Shown: piece after piece, positions 24,722 through 34,079 of the stretch
Numbering within the stretch: the stretch's first letter is position 1
How the letters are laid out: every line of letters begins with the position of its first letter
Source: an uncultured Roseburia sp.
GTDB taxonomy: Bacteria; Bacillota; Clostridia; Lachnospirales; Lachnospiraceae
DNA: 64,000 bases
NCBI GenBank assembly: GCA_947644305.1
Contig: CANRYS010000003.1
Span: 102,871-166,870, forward strand
Direction: 5' to 3'
Notes under the pieces: generated by a model
The model's database searches: none
What the model saw: only the letters and a program-made list of their open reading frames with translations
Told to the model about the DNA's origin: nothing
Translations under genes and position numbers: made by a program

Positions 24722-24739
24722 AAGGGAGGTAGTAAGTAG

Positions 24740-26482
24740 ATGGGAATCTATAAAAAATACGTTATGCCGTATCTTTCCGCATTTATCTTGGGCCCCATAT
24801 TTATGATCGTAGAGGTGGTCGGTGAAGTTCTTATGCCCAAACTTATGTCTATGATCATCAATGAGGGAATCCAGGGCGGTGCGGGAAATGGTTATGTGAT
24901 CACAAAAGGAATTCTGATGGTGCTTTTGGCGCTGTGTATGATGCTCGGTGGGGTGCTTGGCGCCTATTTCGCGGTCAAAGCCGCCGTCAATTTCGCTGCC
25001 AGTCTGAGAAAGGATGTATTTACGAAGGTGCAGCAGTTTTCCTTTGCCAATATTGAGAAATTTTCCACCGGCTCGCTTGTGACGAGGCTGACCAATGATA
25101 TCACGAATATGCAAAATGTGATCATGATGGCGCTGCGCATGATGCTCCGTGCCCCAGGCATGCTGATCGGTGGACTGATCATGGCGGTGTTGATGAATGC
25201 CAGACTGGCGATCATCCTTGGGGTCGTTATTCCGTTGCTTCTGGTGGCGCTGGTCATCGTGATACGGATCGCATTTCCGAGATTTGACATCATGCAGACG
25301 AGGATTGACAAACTGAATTCCAGGATTCAGGAAAATATAACCAATGTGCGGGTGGTCAAATCTTTTGTGCGGGATGACTTCGAAAAGGAGACCTTTAATG
25401 AAGCCAATGAAGAACTGATGGAGAAGAGCCTGAGCGCCATAAAGATCGTGATCTTTACTATGCCGATCATGACCCTTGCTATGAATATTACGACGATGGC
25501 GGTTGTGTGGTTTGGTGGAAAGCAGATTATCGTGGGAGATATGCCTGTGGGAGATCTGACGGCGTTTACCACTTACATCATTCAGATCCTTATGTCCTTG
25601 ATGATGGTGGCCATGATTATGATTCAGGGCTCTCGTGCCCTGGCATCCTCCAAACGTATCAAAGAGGTGCTCCAGGCAGAGATTGATTTGAACGATGACA
25701 ACGCCAGCCAAAAAGATCTGGTGGTGGAAAAGGGAGCTATCGAATTCCGGGATGTGGGATTCCGGTATTATAAAAAACATAAAAGTAATGTACTGAAACA
25801 TATTTCATTTCGTGCAGAACCGGGAGAGACCATCGGCATCATCGGTTCCACTGGTTCTGGAAAGAGTTCTCTGGTACAGTTGATTCCAAGGCTTTACGAT
25901 GCCGATGAGGGGCAGGTGCTGGTGGACGGCGTTGATGTCAGGGATTATTCATTGAAACATCTGCGGGATGGTGTAGCGATGGTTCTCCAGAAAAATACAT
26001 TATTTTCCGGCACGATCATGGATAACCTTCGATGGGGAGATGAGAGCGCGGAAGATGAGCAGGTGTTCGAGATGGCCCGGTGTGCCCAGGCAGACGGTTT
26101 TGTCAAATCTTTCACTGAGGGATATGATACAGAGCTGGGTCAGGGCGGCGTCAACGTCTCCGGTGGGCAGAAACAGCGTCTGTGTATCGCCAGAGCTCTG
26201 CTGAAAAAGCCGAAGATCCTTATTCTCGATGACAGCACCAGCGCTGTGGATACGGCTACGGAAGCAGAGATCCGCAAAAGCTTTTCCACCTCCCTAAAGG
26301 ATACGACGAAACTGATCATCGCTCAGAGGATTTCTTCGGTGGAGAGCGCCGATCGAATCCTTGTGCTGGATGAGGGAGAGATCGTGGGTCAGGGAACCCA
26401 TGAAGAGCTTTTAAAAGATTGTGAAGAATACCAGGAAATCTATTATTCCCAGAGGGATAAAGAAAAGGAGGTATCGGCATGA
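24740..26482 (+). CDS. ABC exporter half-transporter, degenerate-site subunit
   Basis: A 580-residue protein with six membrane helices (1-310) and an ATPase domain (about 335-570). Walker A GSTGSGKSS and signature NVSGGQKQR are canonical. The catalytic glutamate after Walker B is Asp (ILILDDSTSAVD) and the switch histidine is Gln (LIIAQRIS). This is the pattern of the degenerate partner in heterodimeric exporters (TM287/288, BmrCD, LmrCD). It overlaps the next half-transporter by 4 bp (ATGA) and follows the MarR gene. A multidrug or lipid-like substrate is probable but not shown. Confidence 0.9.
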   Translation: MGIYKKYVMPYLSAFILGPIFMIVEVVGEVLMPKLMSMIINEGIQGGAGNGYVITKGILMVLLALCMMLGGVLGAYFAVKAAVNFAASLRKDVFTKVQQFSFANIEKFSTGSLVTRLTNDITNMQNVIMMALRMMLRAPGMLIGGLIMAVLMNARLAIILGVVIPLLLVALVIVIRIAFPRFDIMQTRIDKLNSRIQENITNVRVVKSFVRDDFEKETFNEANEELMEKSLSAIKIVIFTMPIMTLAMNITTMAVVWFGGKQIIVGDMPVGDLTAFTTYIIQILMSLMMVAMIMIQGSRALASSKRIKEVLQAEIDLNDDNASQKDLVVEKGAIEFRDVGFRYYKKHKSNVLKHISFRAEPGETIGIIGSTGSGKSSLVQLIPRLYDADEGQVLVDGVDVRDYSLKHLRDGVAMVLQKNTLFSGTIMDNLRWGDESAEDEQVFEMARCAQADGFVKSFTEGYDTELGQGGVNVSGGQKQRLCIARALLKKPKILILDDSTSAVDTATEAEIRKSFSTSLKDTTKLIIAQRISSVESADRILVLDEGEIVGQGTHEELLKDCEEYQEIYYSQRDKEKEVSA

Positions 26483-28359
26483 GTGAGGCAAAAAAAAGGA
26501 CTCAGGGCGGACCTCCGATGGGGGGACCGGGAAGAGGTCCAGGACATCATGGAAGAGGAATGATGGGAGGCAAACCGGAAAACACAGGAGAGACCATTCG
26601 GCGTCTTCTCACCTATCTGGGAAAAGATAAGGTGTGGGTGATCGTGGCGGTGTGCTGTGCTATTTTAACCAGTGCGGCTACACTGGCTGGCTCCTATCTG
26701 TTATCACCGATTATTGACGGGGTGGCGGAGACATGGAAGGAGACAAGAGTTCCGGGGGCAGATGTAGAACGCATCGTCAGTGAGGGAACCAAAGCTCTTA
26801 TGCTGGGAGTTCTCTTGATGCTCTGCGTGTATATGATCGGCGTGGCTACGACCTACCTTCAGCAGCGGATTATGATCGGGGTGTCGCAGCGTGCCCTGAA
26901 AGCGATCCGGAAAGAACTCTTTGATCATATCCAGACGCTGCCGGTGAGATATTTTGATACCAATGCCACCGGTGATATCATGAGCCGGTTTACCAATGAT
27001 GTGGACGTGATCGGGGAGATGCTGAACAACACGATCATTCAGCTTATATCCGGGGCGCTGAGTATCCTGGGCACAGTTACCATTATGATTATCATGAATG
27101 TGTGGCTGGCGTTGCTGACGATCCTCCTTGTTCCACTGATGATCAAGTCGGGTGGATCGATTGCCAGGAGAAGTTCCAAGTATTACCGTTCCCAACAGTC
27201 TGCCCTGGGAAAATTGAACGGATATATCGAAGAGACCGTGACGGGACAGAAGGTGGTAAAGGTGTTCTGTCATGAGGACAAGGCGATTCAGGAATTTACG
27301 GATCTGAATGAAGACCTGAAAAAGAAGCAGATCAAAGCCCAGTTCTTTGGCGGAATCATGGGACCTGTCATGGGAAACATCAGTCAGGTCAGTTATGGAA
27401 TCACGGCATGCGTGGGTGGTCTGTTCTGTATCGCCGGCAAGCTGTCGGTGGGAAATCTCAGTGTGTTTGTGAACTATTCCAGGCAGTTCAGCCGGCCTAT
27501 CAATGAGATTTCTATGCAGGTCAATACGATCTTTTCGGCACTTGCCGGAGCAGAGCGGGTATTTAAGGTGCTGGATGAAGCACCAGAGGAGGCAGACGGG
27601 ACAGAGGCTGTGCCGATGAATGATATCCGGGGCGAGGTGGTCATGGAAAATGTAACTTTTGGCTACGATCCCGATAAGACCATCCTCAAGCACATTGACT
27701 TGTATGCCCACGCTGGCCAGAAGGTGGCATTTGTGGGATCTACCGGCGCCGGCAAGACGACGGTCACCAATCTGTTGAATCGTTTCTATGATATTCAGGA
27801 AGGAAAGATCACCATCGACGGCAGGGATATTAAAGACTATGAGAGAAAGAGTCTGCGAAGCCATATCGCCATGGTGCTCCAGGATACCCATCTTTTCACC
27901 GGAACGGTGCGGGAAAATATCCGTTATGGACGCCCGGACGCCACAGATGAAGAGGTGGAGCAGGCAGCTAGAACCGCCAGCGCCCATTCTTTCATCATGC
28001 GTCTGGAGGACGGATACGATACGATGCTTGAAGGGGATGGGATCAATCTGAGCCAGGGACAGAGACAGCTTCTGAATATTGCCAGGGCGGCGGTATCCAA
28101 GGCGCCGATTCTCGTGCTGGACGAGGCCACCAGCTCAGTGGATACCAGGACGGAAATGCACATCGATCACGGCATGGAACGTCTGATGAAGGACCGTACC
28201 ACCTTTGTGATCGCCCACCGGCTCTCTACTGTGCGGAATGCCGACTGCATCATGGTACTGGAACAGGGTGAGATCATCGAACGGGGAACCCATAAGCAGC
28301 TACTGGATATGAAAGGAAGATATTATCAGCTCTACACAGGAGTGGTGGAGCTGGATTAA
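26479..28359 (+). CDS. ABC exporter half-transporter, catalytic-site subunit
   Basis: A 626-residue partner of the preceding gene. A cytosolic Gly/Pro/His/Met-rich N-terminal tail (about 8-35, GGPPMGGPGRGPGHHGRGMMGG) precedes six membrane helices. The ATPase domain has a canonical Walker A (GSTGAGKTT), Walker B with Glu (ILVLDEATSSVD) and switch His (FVIAHRLS). Its signature reads NLSQGQRQ, the variant found in such partners. The active ATP site would thus pair its Walker motifs with the normal signature of the first subunit. It is translationally coupled through ATGA and ended by the terminator at 28366-28395. The tail might bind metal, which is speculative. Confidence 0.9.
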   Translation: MSEAKKRTQGGPPMGGPGRGPGHHGRGMMGGKPENTGETIRRLLTYLGKDKVWVIVAVCCAILTSAATLAGSYLLSPIIDGVAETWKETRVPGADVERIVSEGTKALMLGVLLMLCVYMIGVATTYLQQRIMIGVSQRALKAIRKELFDHIQTLPVRYFDTNATGDIMSRFTNDVDVIGEMLNNTIIQLISGALSILGTVTIMIIMNVWLALLTILLVPLMIKSGGSIARRSSKYYRSQQSALGKLNGYIEETVTGQKVVKVFCHEDKAIQEFTDLNEDLKKKQIKAQFFGGIMGPVMGNISQVSYGITACVGGLFCIAGKLSVGNLSVFVNYSRQFSRPINEISMQVNTIFSALAGAERVFKVLDEAPEEADGTEAVPMNDIRGEVVMENVTFGYDPDKTILKHIDLYAHAGQKVAFVGSTGAGKTTVTNLLNRFYDIQEGKITIDGRDIKDYERKSLRSHIAMVLQDTHLFTGTVRENIRYGRPDATDEEVEQAARTASAHSFIMRLEDGYDTMLEGDGINLSQGQRQLLNIARAAVSKAPILVLDEATSSVDTRTEMHIDHGMERLMKDRTTFVIAHRLSTVRNADCIMVLEQGEIIERGTHKQLLDMKGRYYQLYTGVVELD

Positions 28360-28365
28360 TATATG

Positions 28366-28395
28366 AAGCCGGTTCGCGGCAGCGGGCCGGCTTTT
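28366..28395 (+). terminator. Terminator of the MarR-ABC operon
   Basis: AAGCCGG (28366-28372) pairs with CCGGCTT (28387-28393), followed by TT; the loop is GC-rich. Confidence 0.65.
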
Positions 28396-28416
28396 ATCTT
28401 GTGAAGGAGGAGACAA

Positions 28417-29121
28417 ATGGGATTTACCAGGGAGGATTTAAAAAAAATAGATGAGAATTTGCGGGAAATGGCAGATGAAAAATACCGGGAATTTCACAGC
28501 AGACTGATTCCCGGCGTGGAATCGATTTTTTACGGGGTGCGGGTTCCGGCTCTTCGGAAACTTGCCAGACAACTGGTGAAAGAGGACTGGCGGGGATTCG
28601 TGGAGCTGACGAAAGATTCCTCCGTCTATGAACTCAATATGCTCTGCGGCATGGTATGTGCCCTGGCGAAGTGTGATTTCGAGGAAAAGCTGGAATATAT
28701 GGAGAAGTTTATTCCTTCTATCAATAACTGGGCAGTGTGCGACATCGTCTGCGGGGACTTGAAAGACGTAAAAAAACACCAGGAGAGGATGTATGAGTTT
28801 ATCCTGCCGTACCTGGAATCACAGAAGGAATATGAGGTGCGGTTTGCCGTCGTGATCCTGATGCAGTATTTTGTGACAGATGAATATATTAACGATGTGT
28901 TAAAAATCTACGATGGTATTCGGCACAAAGGGTATTATGTAAAAATGGCGGTGGCGTGGGGGATTTCTATTTGTTATGTGAAATATCGGGATATTACATT
29001 GGAATATCTCGCCTCTTGCAATTTGGAGGATTTTACGTATAATAAGAGTGTACAGAAAATGATAGAATCATTTCGTGTCAGCAGGGAAGATAAGGAAATG
29101 CTCCGAAGTATGAAACGCTGA
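28417..29121 (+). CDS. DNA alkylation repair (AlkD-like) protein
   Basis: A 234-residue all-helical HEAT-like repeat protein. VESIFYGVRVPALRKLARQL, the central NNWAVCDIVCGDL and VRFAVVILMQYF blocks match the AlkC/AlkD family, which flips or removes alkylated bases such as 3-methyladenine. GAAGGAGGAG precedes ATG 28417. The region NNWAVCD corresponds to the segment bearing the family's key Trp and Asp residues. It stands between the two ABC systems, 24 nt before the Nat-type ATPase gene, so co-transcription is possible without clear functional logic. Confidence 0.85.
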   Translation: MGFTREDLKKIDENLREMADEKYREFHSRLIPGVESIFYGVRVPALRKLARQLVKEDWRGFVELTKDSSVYELNMLCGMVCALAKCDFEEKLEYMEKFIPSINNWAVCDIVCGDLKDVKKHQERMYEFILPYLESQKEYEVRFAVVILMQYFVTDEYINDVLKIYDGIRHKGYYVKMAVAWGISICYVKYRDITLEYLASCNLEDFTYNKSVQKMIESFRVSREDKEMLRSMKR

Positions 29122-29144
29122 CAATAAATAGCGGGAGGTAAAAG

Positions 29145-30095
29145 ATGAAACTAGAAGTAAAAAAAATCCGCAAAAGGTTTGAGGGAAAAGAGGTCCTGAA
29201 AGGGGTCGGTTTTTCCGTAGAGAGTGGAAGAGCTCTGGGACTTTTGGGAAGAAATGGTGCAGGAAAGACGACGACAATACGAATTATCATGGATATTTTC
29301 CGGGCAGATGAGGGAGAGGTGCTGCTGGATGGTACGCCCTTTGACCCTGCCAAAAACCAGGTGGGATATCTGCCAGAAGAGAGGGGAATGTATCCGAAAA
29401 AAACGGTGATCGAGCAGATGGTTTATTTTGCGAAACTCCGGGGACTTGACCGGGCTTCAGCGGTAAAAAACGCTCAGAGATGGCTGTCTCGTCTGAAGGT
29501 CAGTGAATATGAGAAACGCAAGATGGATACTCTGTCCAAAGGAAACCAGCAGAAAGTTCAGTTGGCGGCCACCCTGGTGTGCGATCCAGATATCGTGGTA
29601 CTGGATGAACCATTTTCGGGACTTGATCCGGTAAATTCCCAGATATTGAAGGATGTGATCCGGGAACTGATCTCGGAGGGAAAGATCGTTATCTTTTCCA
29701 GTCATCAGATGAGCTATGTGGAAGAGTTTTGTGAGGATATCGCCATTGTCAATCAAGGTGAGATTGTGTTGGCGGGCAGTCTTGATGAGATCAAGGAGGA
29801 ATATGGAAAAGGAAGAAAAATTCTGTCTGCCTTGAATTATTCCTTGGAGGAGCTGGAGCGGCTGTGCAGGGAAAAGCTGTCGGATGTGCTGGAGGTGGAG
29901 AGCCGCGGCAAGCATAATCTGATTCTTCGCCTGACCGAAGGCGCCAGCCAGTGGAACATATTGGAACGCATGAAAGAAGAGGGGATAGAGATCGATCAGT
30001 ACGGTTCCTATGAACCGTCCCTCAATGATATTTTTGTATCCTGCGTGGGGGATGAGGTTCCAGAAGATGCGCAGGAAGAAGGGGGGAAGGACTGA
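29145..30095 (+). CDS. ABC transporter ATPase (NatA-like, DUF4162 tail)
   Basis: A 316-residue ATPase. Walker A GRNGAGKTTTIRI, Q-loop VGYLPEERGMYPKKTV, signature LSKGNQQKVQ, Walker B DIVVLDEPFSGLDP and switch His in IFSSHQM. The GYLPEERG form of the Q-loop and the C-terminal beta domain (about 225-310, with LNYSLEELERL and LNDIFVSCV) are those of NatA/YhaQ-type exporters with a DUF4162 extension. It pairs with the permease 2 nt downstream. The Nat system exports sodium in Bacillus, but relatives export peptides, so the substrate is open. Confidence 0.9.
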   Translation: MKLEVKKIRKRFEGKEVLKGVGFSVESGRALGLLGRNGAGKTTTIRIIMDIFRADEGEVLLDGTPFDPAKNQVGYLPEERGMYPKKTVIEQMVYFAKLRGLDRASAVKNAQRWLSRLKVSEYEKRKMDTLSKGNQQKVQLAATLVCDPDIVVLDEPFSGLDPVNSQILKDVIRELISEGKIVIFSSHQMSYVEEFCEDIAIVNQGEIVLAGSLDEIKEEYGKGRKILSALNYSLEELERLCREKLSDVLEVESRGKHNLILRLTEGASQWNILERMKEEGIEIDQYGSYEPSLNDIFVSCVGDEVPEDAQEEGGKD

Positions 30096-30097
30096 TT

Positions 30098-31330
30098 ATG
30101 AAAAAATTATTTAACGTATATTGTTTTGAATTAGGAAATTATTTTAAGAGTAAATCCTTTGTAATCTCCACTGTGATAATCTGTTTGGCAGCGATCGTGG
30201 CGATGAGCATACCTGGGATCATCGACAGATTGTCCAGCGGAGATGGTTCTGACGGTGAAGAAAATGAAATGTCACAAACCATCGCGCTCTGTGATCCCCA
30301 GGGGATGATCCAGGATGATCTGATCCTTTCTTATGGCAAGGCAGAGATCCAGAGGATGGAGGATGATAAGCAGGTCCAGGAGGCAGTGAAGGCGGAGAAA
30401 GCGGAGATCGGTTTTGTTGTTAAAAGCGCCTCGGAGTTTGATTATTATGTATTTAACAAAGCCCTTTCTGATTCTGCCGGGCAGTTATTCAAAGAGCTGA
30501 TGAGCACGTCGGCGAAGATGAAATACTGTCAGGAGCAGAATGTAAATTATGAAGAACTGATGAAACTGGATGCGGGGAACATTGTCTGCAATGAAAAGAT
30601 ACTGGGCAAGGATTCCGGGCAAAACTACTGGTACAGCTATGCTCTTGTGATCCTCGTCTTTATGATCATAGTCATGTATGGTATGATGATCGCTACCAGC
30701 GTGGCAAACGAAAAAAGCAACCGTACCGTGGAGATCCTGGTCACCAGCACCAGTTCCTCCAGTCTCTTGTTCGGCAAGGTGTTTGCCGCCGCCACGGCCA
30801 TTATTTTTCAGATGGGGCTGATCTTTGCGAGTATACTGGGCAGTTATAAGTTCAATGAAGACAGTCTCGACGGGATGTTGGATATGTTCTTTGATATTCC
30901 GGCAGAAGTGCTTGTGACTTTCGCGGTATTTGGACTGGGTGGATTTTTGATCTATGCATTTATGTATGGGGCACTGGGGGCGCTGGTATCTAAGATCGAG
31001 GACCTCAACAAGAGCGCTGGAACTGCCCAGATGCTTGTTATGGTTATATATTTCCTTGTGCTGTTCCAGATGCAGGAGCCGGATGGTATCGTGATCCGCA
31101 TCCTTTCCTATCTTCCGGTAAGCTCCTACAGCGCCATGTTTATCCGTATCGCGATGGGAACGGTAGCTACATGGGAGATCGTGGTTTCTGCTGTGATCTT
31201 ATATGCCTCTGTGGTGGCCATGGGATTTGTAGGAGCGAAGATCTTCCGCAACTCCACACTGCGTTATGGCAATCCCATCAAGCTCACAAATGCCCTCCGG
31301 GGACTGGGAAGTGGGAAAAATAATTATTGA
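30098..31330 (+). CDS. ABC transporter permease (NatB-like)
   Basis: A 410-residue membrane protein of the ABC-2 permease type. Helix one lies near residue 22-40. A long extracellular domain (about 50-180) with SQTIALCDPQGMIQ and VVKSASEFDYYVF is followed by five to six helices from about 190. The conserved block MIATSVANEKSNRTVEILVTSTSSSSLLFGK, typical of NatB/YhaP, lies after helix two. It starts 2 nt after the ATPase stop, hence translational coupling. Together they form a two-gene exporter; no regulator is adjacent. Confidence 0.88.
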   Translation: MKKLFNVYCFELGNYFKSKSFVISTVIICLAAIVAMSIPGIIDRLSSGDGSDGEENEMSQTIALCDPQGMIQDDLILSYGKAEIQRMEDDKQVQEAVKAEKAEIGFVVKSASEFDYYVFNKALSDSAGQLFKELMSTSAKMKYCQEQNVNYEELMKLDAGNIVCNEKILGKDSGQNYWYSYALVILVFMIIVMYGMMIATSVANEKSNRTVEILVTSTSSSSLLFGKVFAAATAIIFQMGLIFASILGSYKFNEDSLDGMLDMFFDIPAEVLVTFAVFGLGGFLIYAFMYGALGALVSKIEDLNKSAGTAQMLVMVIYFLVLFQMQEPDGIVIRILSYLPVSSYSAMFIRIAMGTVATWEIVVSAVILYASVVAMGFVGAKIFRNSTLRYGNPIKLTNALRGLGSGKNNY

Positions 31331-31368
31331 GAAGTGAGAAAAATAATTGATAAAAGATAAATTGGGAC

Positions 31369-31396
31369 TTGTTTTTTGGATAAAAGTTGTTATGAT
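31369..31396 (+). promoter_or_regulatory. Promoter of pta
   Basis: TTGTTT (31369-31374), 16 bp, TATGAT (31391-31396) with an extended -10 TGT just before. A 7-bp inverted repeat GCAATTG/CAATTGC (31409-31415, 31425-31431) lies in the short leader. Confidence 0.5.
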
Positions 31397-31461
31397 AGAT
31401 AGTGGATGGCAATTGTTTCCTATGCAATTGCTTCACATCATAACTTTAGGAGGCTATGTTT

Positions 31462-32439
31462 ATGTTTGGTCAGCTGATTAGCATTTTGAAAAAAAATCCA
31501 AAGAAGATCGTATTCACAGAGGGAAGTGATCCACGTATCCTGGAGGCATCCTCCCGGTTGCTTGCTAGTACCTTTCTTTCGCCGATTCTCGTAGGGGATC
31601 CAAAGGAGATCGCAGAGGCGGCAGAGGAAAGTGGTTTCAATATCCGCGGGGCTGAGATCATTGATCCATTAAATTATGAAGAGATGGACGAGATGGTGCA
31701 GCTTCTCTGTGAGATTCGTAAAAATAAAGGTATGACAGAGGAAAGGGCACGGGATATTTTATCTCAGGCAAATTATTTTGGAACGATGCTGGTGAAGATG
31801 GGAAAGGCGGATGCTCTTCTCGGAGGCGCTACGTATTCTACAGCAGATACGGTGCGTCCTGCGCTGCAGATCATCAAGACCAAACCTCAAAATTCCATCG
31901 TATCATCCTGCTTTATTCTGGTGCGTCCATCGGCAACCGGTGAAAATGAAGTGCTTGCCATGAGTGACTGTGCCATCAACATTAAGCCCACAGAGGATGA
32001 ACTGGTAGAGATCGCTCTGGAGTCCGCGGAGTGTGCGAGAATATTCGGTATCGATCCGCAACTGGCATTCCTCAGCTATTCTACATTGGGTTCCGGCGCA
32101 GGCGAAGATGTGGACAAGATGAGAAATGCAGCGGAGAAGACAAAGAAAGCGGCGCCAAATCTGCCCATCGAGGGAGAGCTTCAGTTTGATGCGGCGGTTT
32201 CCCCGCGAGTTGCCCGTACCAAATGTCCGGAGTCAGAGGTGGCAGGACATGCCAATACCTTTATCTTCCCGGATATCAGCGCCGGTAATATCGGTTATAA
32301 GATCGCTCAGAGACTTGGAAACTTTGAGGCATATGGACCGATCCTTCTTGGATTAAATGCACCGATCAATGATCTCTCCAGAGGCTGTAATGCCAGTGAG
32401 GTTTATTCTATGGCGATCATTACGGCTGCTTTGGCATAA
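31462..32439 (+). CDS. pta: Phosphate acetyltransferase
   Basis: A 325-residue enzyme interconverting acetyl-CoA and acetyl phosphate, the first step of acetate formation for ATP gain. The short, single-domain clostridial form is shown by IVFTEGSDPRILEA at the N terminus, LLGGATYSTADTVRPALQIIKT, FLSYSTLGSGAGEDVDKM, GELQFDAAVSPRVA and the C-terminal NTFIFPDISAGNIGYKIAQRL. ATG 31462 is preferred over ATG 31456 because AGGAGG is eight rather than two bases away. No ackA follows, so acetate kinase lies elsewhere. Two hairpins follow the gene. Confidence 0.94.
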   Translation: MFGQLISILKKNPKKIVFTEGSDPRILEASSRLLASTFLSPILVGDPKEIAEAAEESGFNIRGAEIIDPLNYEEMDEMVQLLCEIRKNKGMTEERARDILSQANYFGTMLVKMGKADALLGGATYSTADTVRPALQIIKTKPQNSIVSSCFILVRPSATGENEVLAMSDCAINIKPTEDELVEIALESAECARIFGIDPQLAFLSYSTLGSGAGEDVDKMRNAAEKTKKAAPNLPIEGELQFDAAVSPRVARTKCPESEVAGHANTFIFPDISAGNIGYKIAQRLGNFEAYGPILLGLNAPINDLSRGCNASEVYSMAIITAALA

Positions 32440-32479
32440 AGGGACTGTCCTGAAATGGATCGTCTATGTCTATATTAGC

Positions 32480-32509
32480 GAGGCAGGCAGCAATCAAACT
32501 GTCTGCCTC
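32480..32509. terminator. Hairpin after pta without T run
   Basis: GAGGCAGGCAG (32480-32490) pairs with CTGTCTGCCTC (32499-32509), one wobble. It is followed by A residues, so on its own it is a better 3'-end stabiliser than terminator. The canonical terminator comes next. Confidence 0.4.
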
Positions 32510-32511
32510 TA

Positions 32512-32543
32512 AAAAAAGATGGCTGATTACAACCATCTTTTTT
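32512..32543. terminator. Bidirectional terminator between pta and the aminotransferase
   Basis: AAAAAAGATGG (32512-32522) pairs with CCATCTTTTTT (32533-32543) around a 10-nt loop. T runs are present on both strands and the flanking genes are convergent. Confidence 0.85.
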
Positions 32544-32600
32544 CTCTTACATATTATATTTAACTAAAACACGAAAATTATATTCTTCAAGAGACTTTTT

Positions 32601-33887
32601 CTATTTGGTTTCCAATATTTTTTCAATACTTACCAGCTTTACACAGAGTACAAACAGGTCTGTTGCCTGAGCCAACTCTTCCAAATTTGGGAAGGAAGGG
32701 GCAATACGAATATTGCTGTCCTTAGGATCTTTGCCATATGGATAGGTGGCGCCAGCGCCGGTCAGGGTGACACCTGCCTCTTTGCATTTGGCAACGATCT
32801 TTTTCGCACAGCCTTCCATGGCTTCAAAAGAGATAAAATAGCCGCCATAGGGCTTTTCCCAGCTGGCGATGCCCGTATCTGCCAGTTCTTCTTCAAGAAC
32901 ATCCAAAACAGCCTCAAATTTTGGCCTCATCTCGTTGGCATGTTTTTTCATATGCTGTTTGAGACCTTCTAAGTTTTTAAAATAAGTCACATGTCTCAAT
33001 TGGTTTATTTTGTCATAGCCGATGGTTTGGATCGTTAGTTGCTTTTTAATGTCATCTAGGTTTGCTTTTGAGGCGGCGAGAGCAGCGATGCCGGCGCCGG
33101 AAAAGCTTACTTTGGAAGTGGAGGCAAACTCATATACGATATCTGGATTGCCAGCCTTTTCACATTCACTGATAATATCTAATATTTCTGCCTGGTGGTC
33201 TTCATAGAGATGATGAATTACATAGGCGTTGTCCCAGTAGATACGAAAATCTTTCGCTGCCGGTTTCAGATTGGCAAAACGTCTGACGGTGTCGTCGCTG
33301 TAGTTGATGCCCTGGGGATTGGAGTATTTGGGGACACACCAGATTCCTTTCACGGTTTCGTCATGGTTTACAAGGTCTTCCACCAGATCCATATCAGGAC
33401 CATCCTGTGTCATCGGAATATTGATCATCTCGATGCCAAAGCGTTCGGTGATGGCAAAGTGCCTGTCGTAGCCAGGTACCGGACACAAGAATTTAATTTT
33501 ATCTAATTTACACCAGGGAGTGTTGCCAAGAACACCGTGGGTATAGGATCTCGAAATCGAATCATACATAATAGACAAACTGGCATTTCCAAACACAATG
33601 ACATGTTCTGGAGCTGTTCCCATCATCTCTGCCATAAGCTGTTTTGCCTCCGGGATTCCGTCAAGACCACCGTAGTTTCGACAGTCTAAGCCGTCGCTTG
33701 CCAGAAAACCGGATTTCGAGGTGAGCACATCCAGGAGTCCCAATGATATATCCAGTTGGGAAGTACTTGGTTTTCCTCTTGACATATCCAGTTGAAGGCC
33801 ACATGCCTTTTTTTCCTCAAATTTAGCTTCCAATTCTGATTTCAGAGCAAGCAGATCTTCCTTGCTCTGCTGACTGTAATATTCCAT
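32601..33887 (-). CDS. Class I aminotransferase (aspartate aminotransferase, Asp_aminotransf/subgroup Ic type)
   Basis: A 428-residue PLP enzyme. The start at ATG 33887 is set by AGGAGG eight bases upstream; an in-frame ATG at 33917 would include the site. Sequence blocks: MSRGKPSTSQLDISLGLLD near the N terminus, RNYGGLDGIPEAK, the PLP region VFGNASLSIMYD, IYWDNAYVIHHL (Asp/Tyr ring contacts), the Schiff-base Lys in FASTSKVSFSGAG, and the terminal Arg in NIRIAPSFP for carboxylate binding. These are hallmarks of the unusual aspartate aminotransferase subgroup fused in some bacteria to MocR-like sets. It is monocistronic, behind the promoter at 33967-33939. Confidence 0.88.
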   Translation of the reverse strand: MEYYSQQSKEDLLALKSELEAKFEEKKACGLQLDMSRGKPSTSQLDISLGLLDVLTSKSGFLASDGLDCRNYGGLDGIPEAKQLMAEMMGTAPEHVIVFGNASLSIMYDSISRSYTHGVLGNTPWCKLDKIKFLCPVPGYDRHFAITERFGIEMINIPMTQDGPDMDLVEDLVNHDETVKGIWCVPKYSNPQGINYSDDTVRRFANLKPAAKDFRIYWDNAYVIHHLYEDHQAEILDIISECEKAGNPDIVYEFASTSKVSFSGAGIAALAASKANLDDIKKQLTIQTIGYDKINQLRHVTYFKNLEGLKQHMKKHANEMRPKFEAVLDVLEEELADTGIASWEKPYGGYFISFEAMEGCAKKIVAKCKEAGVTLTGAGATYPYGKDPKDSNIRIAPSFPNLEELAQATDLFVLCVKLVSIEKILETK

Positions 33888-33938
33888 GGTGAACCTCCTA
33901 AGTGTAAGTATATGCATAAAACTCTTTTCAACTTCACT

Positions 33939-33967
33939 ATTATATACAGATTATCTCACATTTTCAA
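33939..33967 (-). promoter_or_regulatory. Promoter of the aminotransferase gene
   Basis: On the minus strand, TTGAAA (33967-33962), 17 bp, perfect TATAAT (33944-33939), about 45 bp upstream of the ATG. Confidence 0.7.
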
Positions 33968-34079
33968 GTTTTTTTTCAATTTTCAAAAGTTTACAGTTGT
34001 CTCTTTGGAGAAAAAAAGGTAAAATAAAAGGGAATGTAAAATGCTGGCGATAGCTGGCAAAAAGAAGGGATGAAGCGTA

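Noticed and set aside
24683..25801. 372-codon minus-strand open frame across the first ABC exporter gene
   Set aside because: It is His- and Gln-rich with no family pattern and lies opposite a clear ABC exporter gene, a shadow of biased codon use. The long frames 26704-27987 and 50283-51308 on the minus strand are rejected for the same reason.
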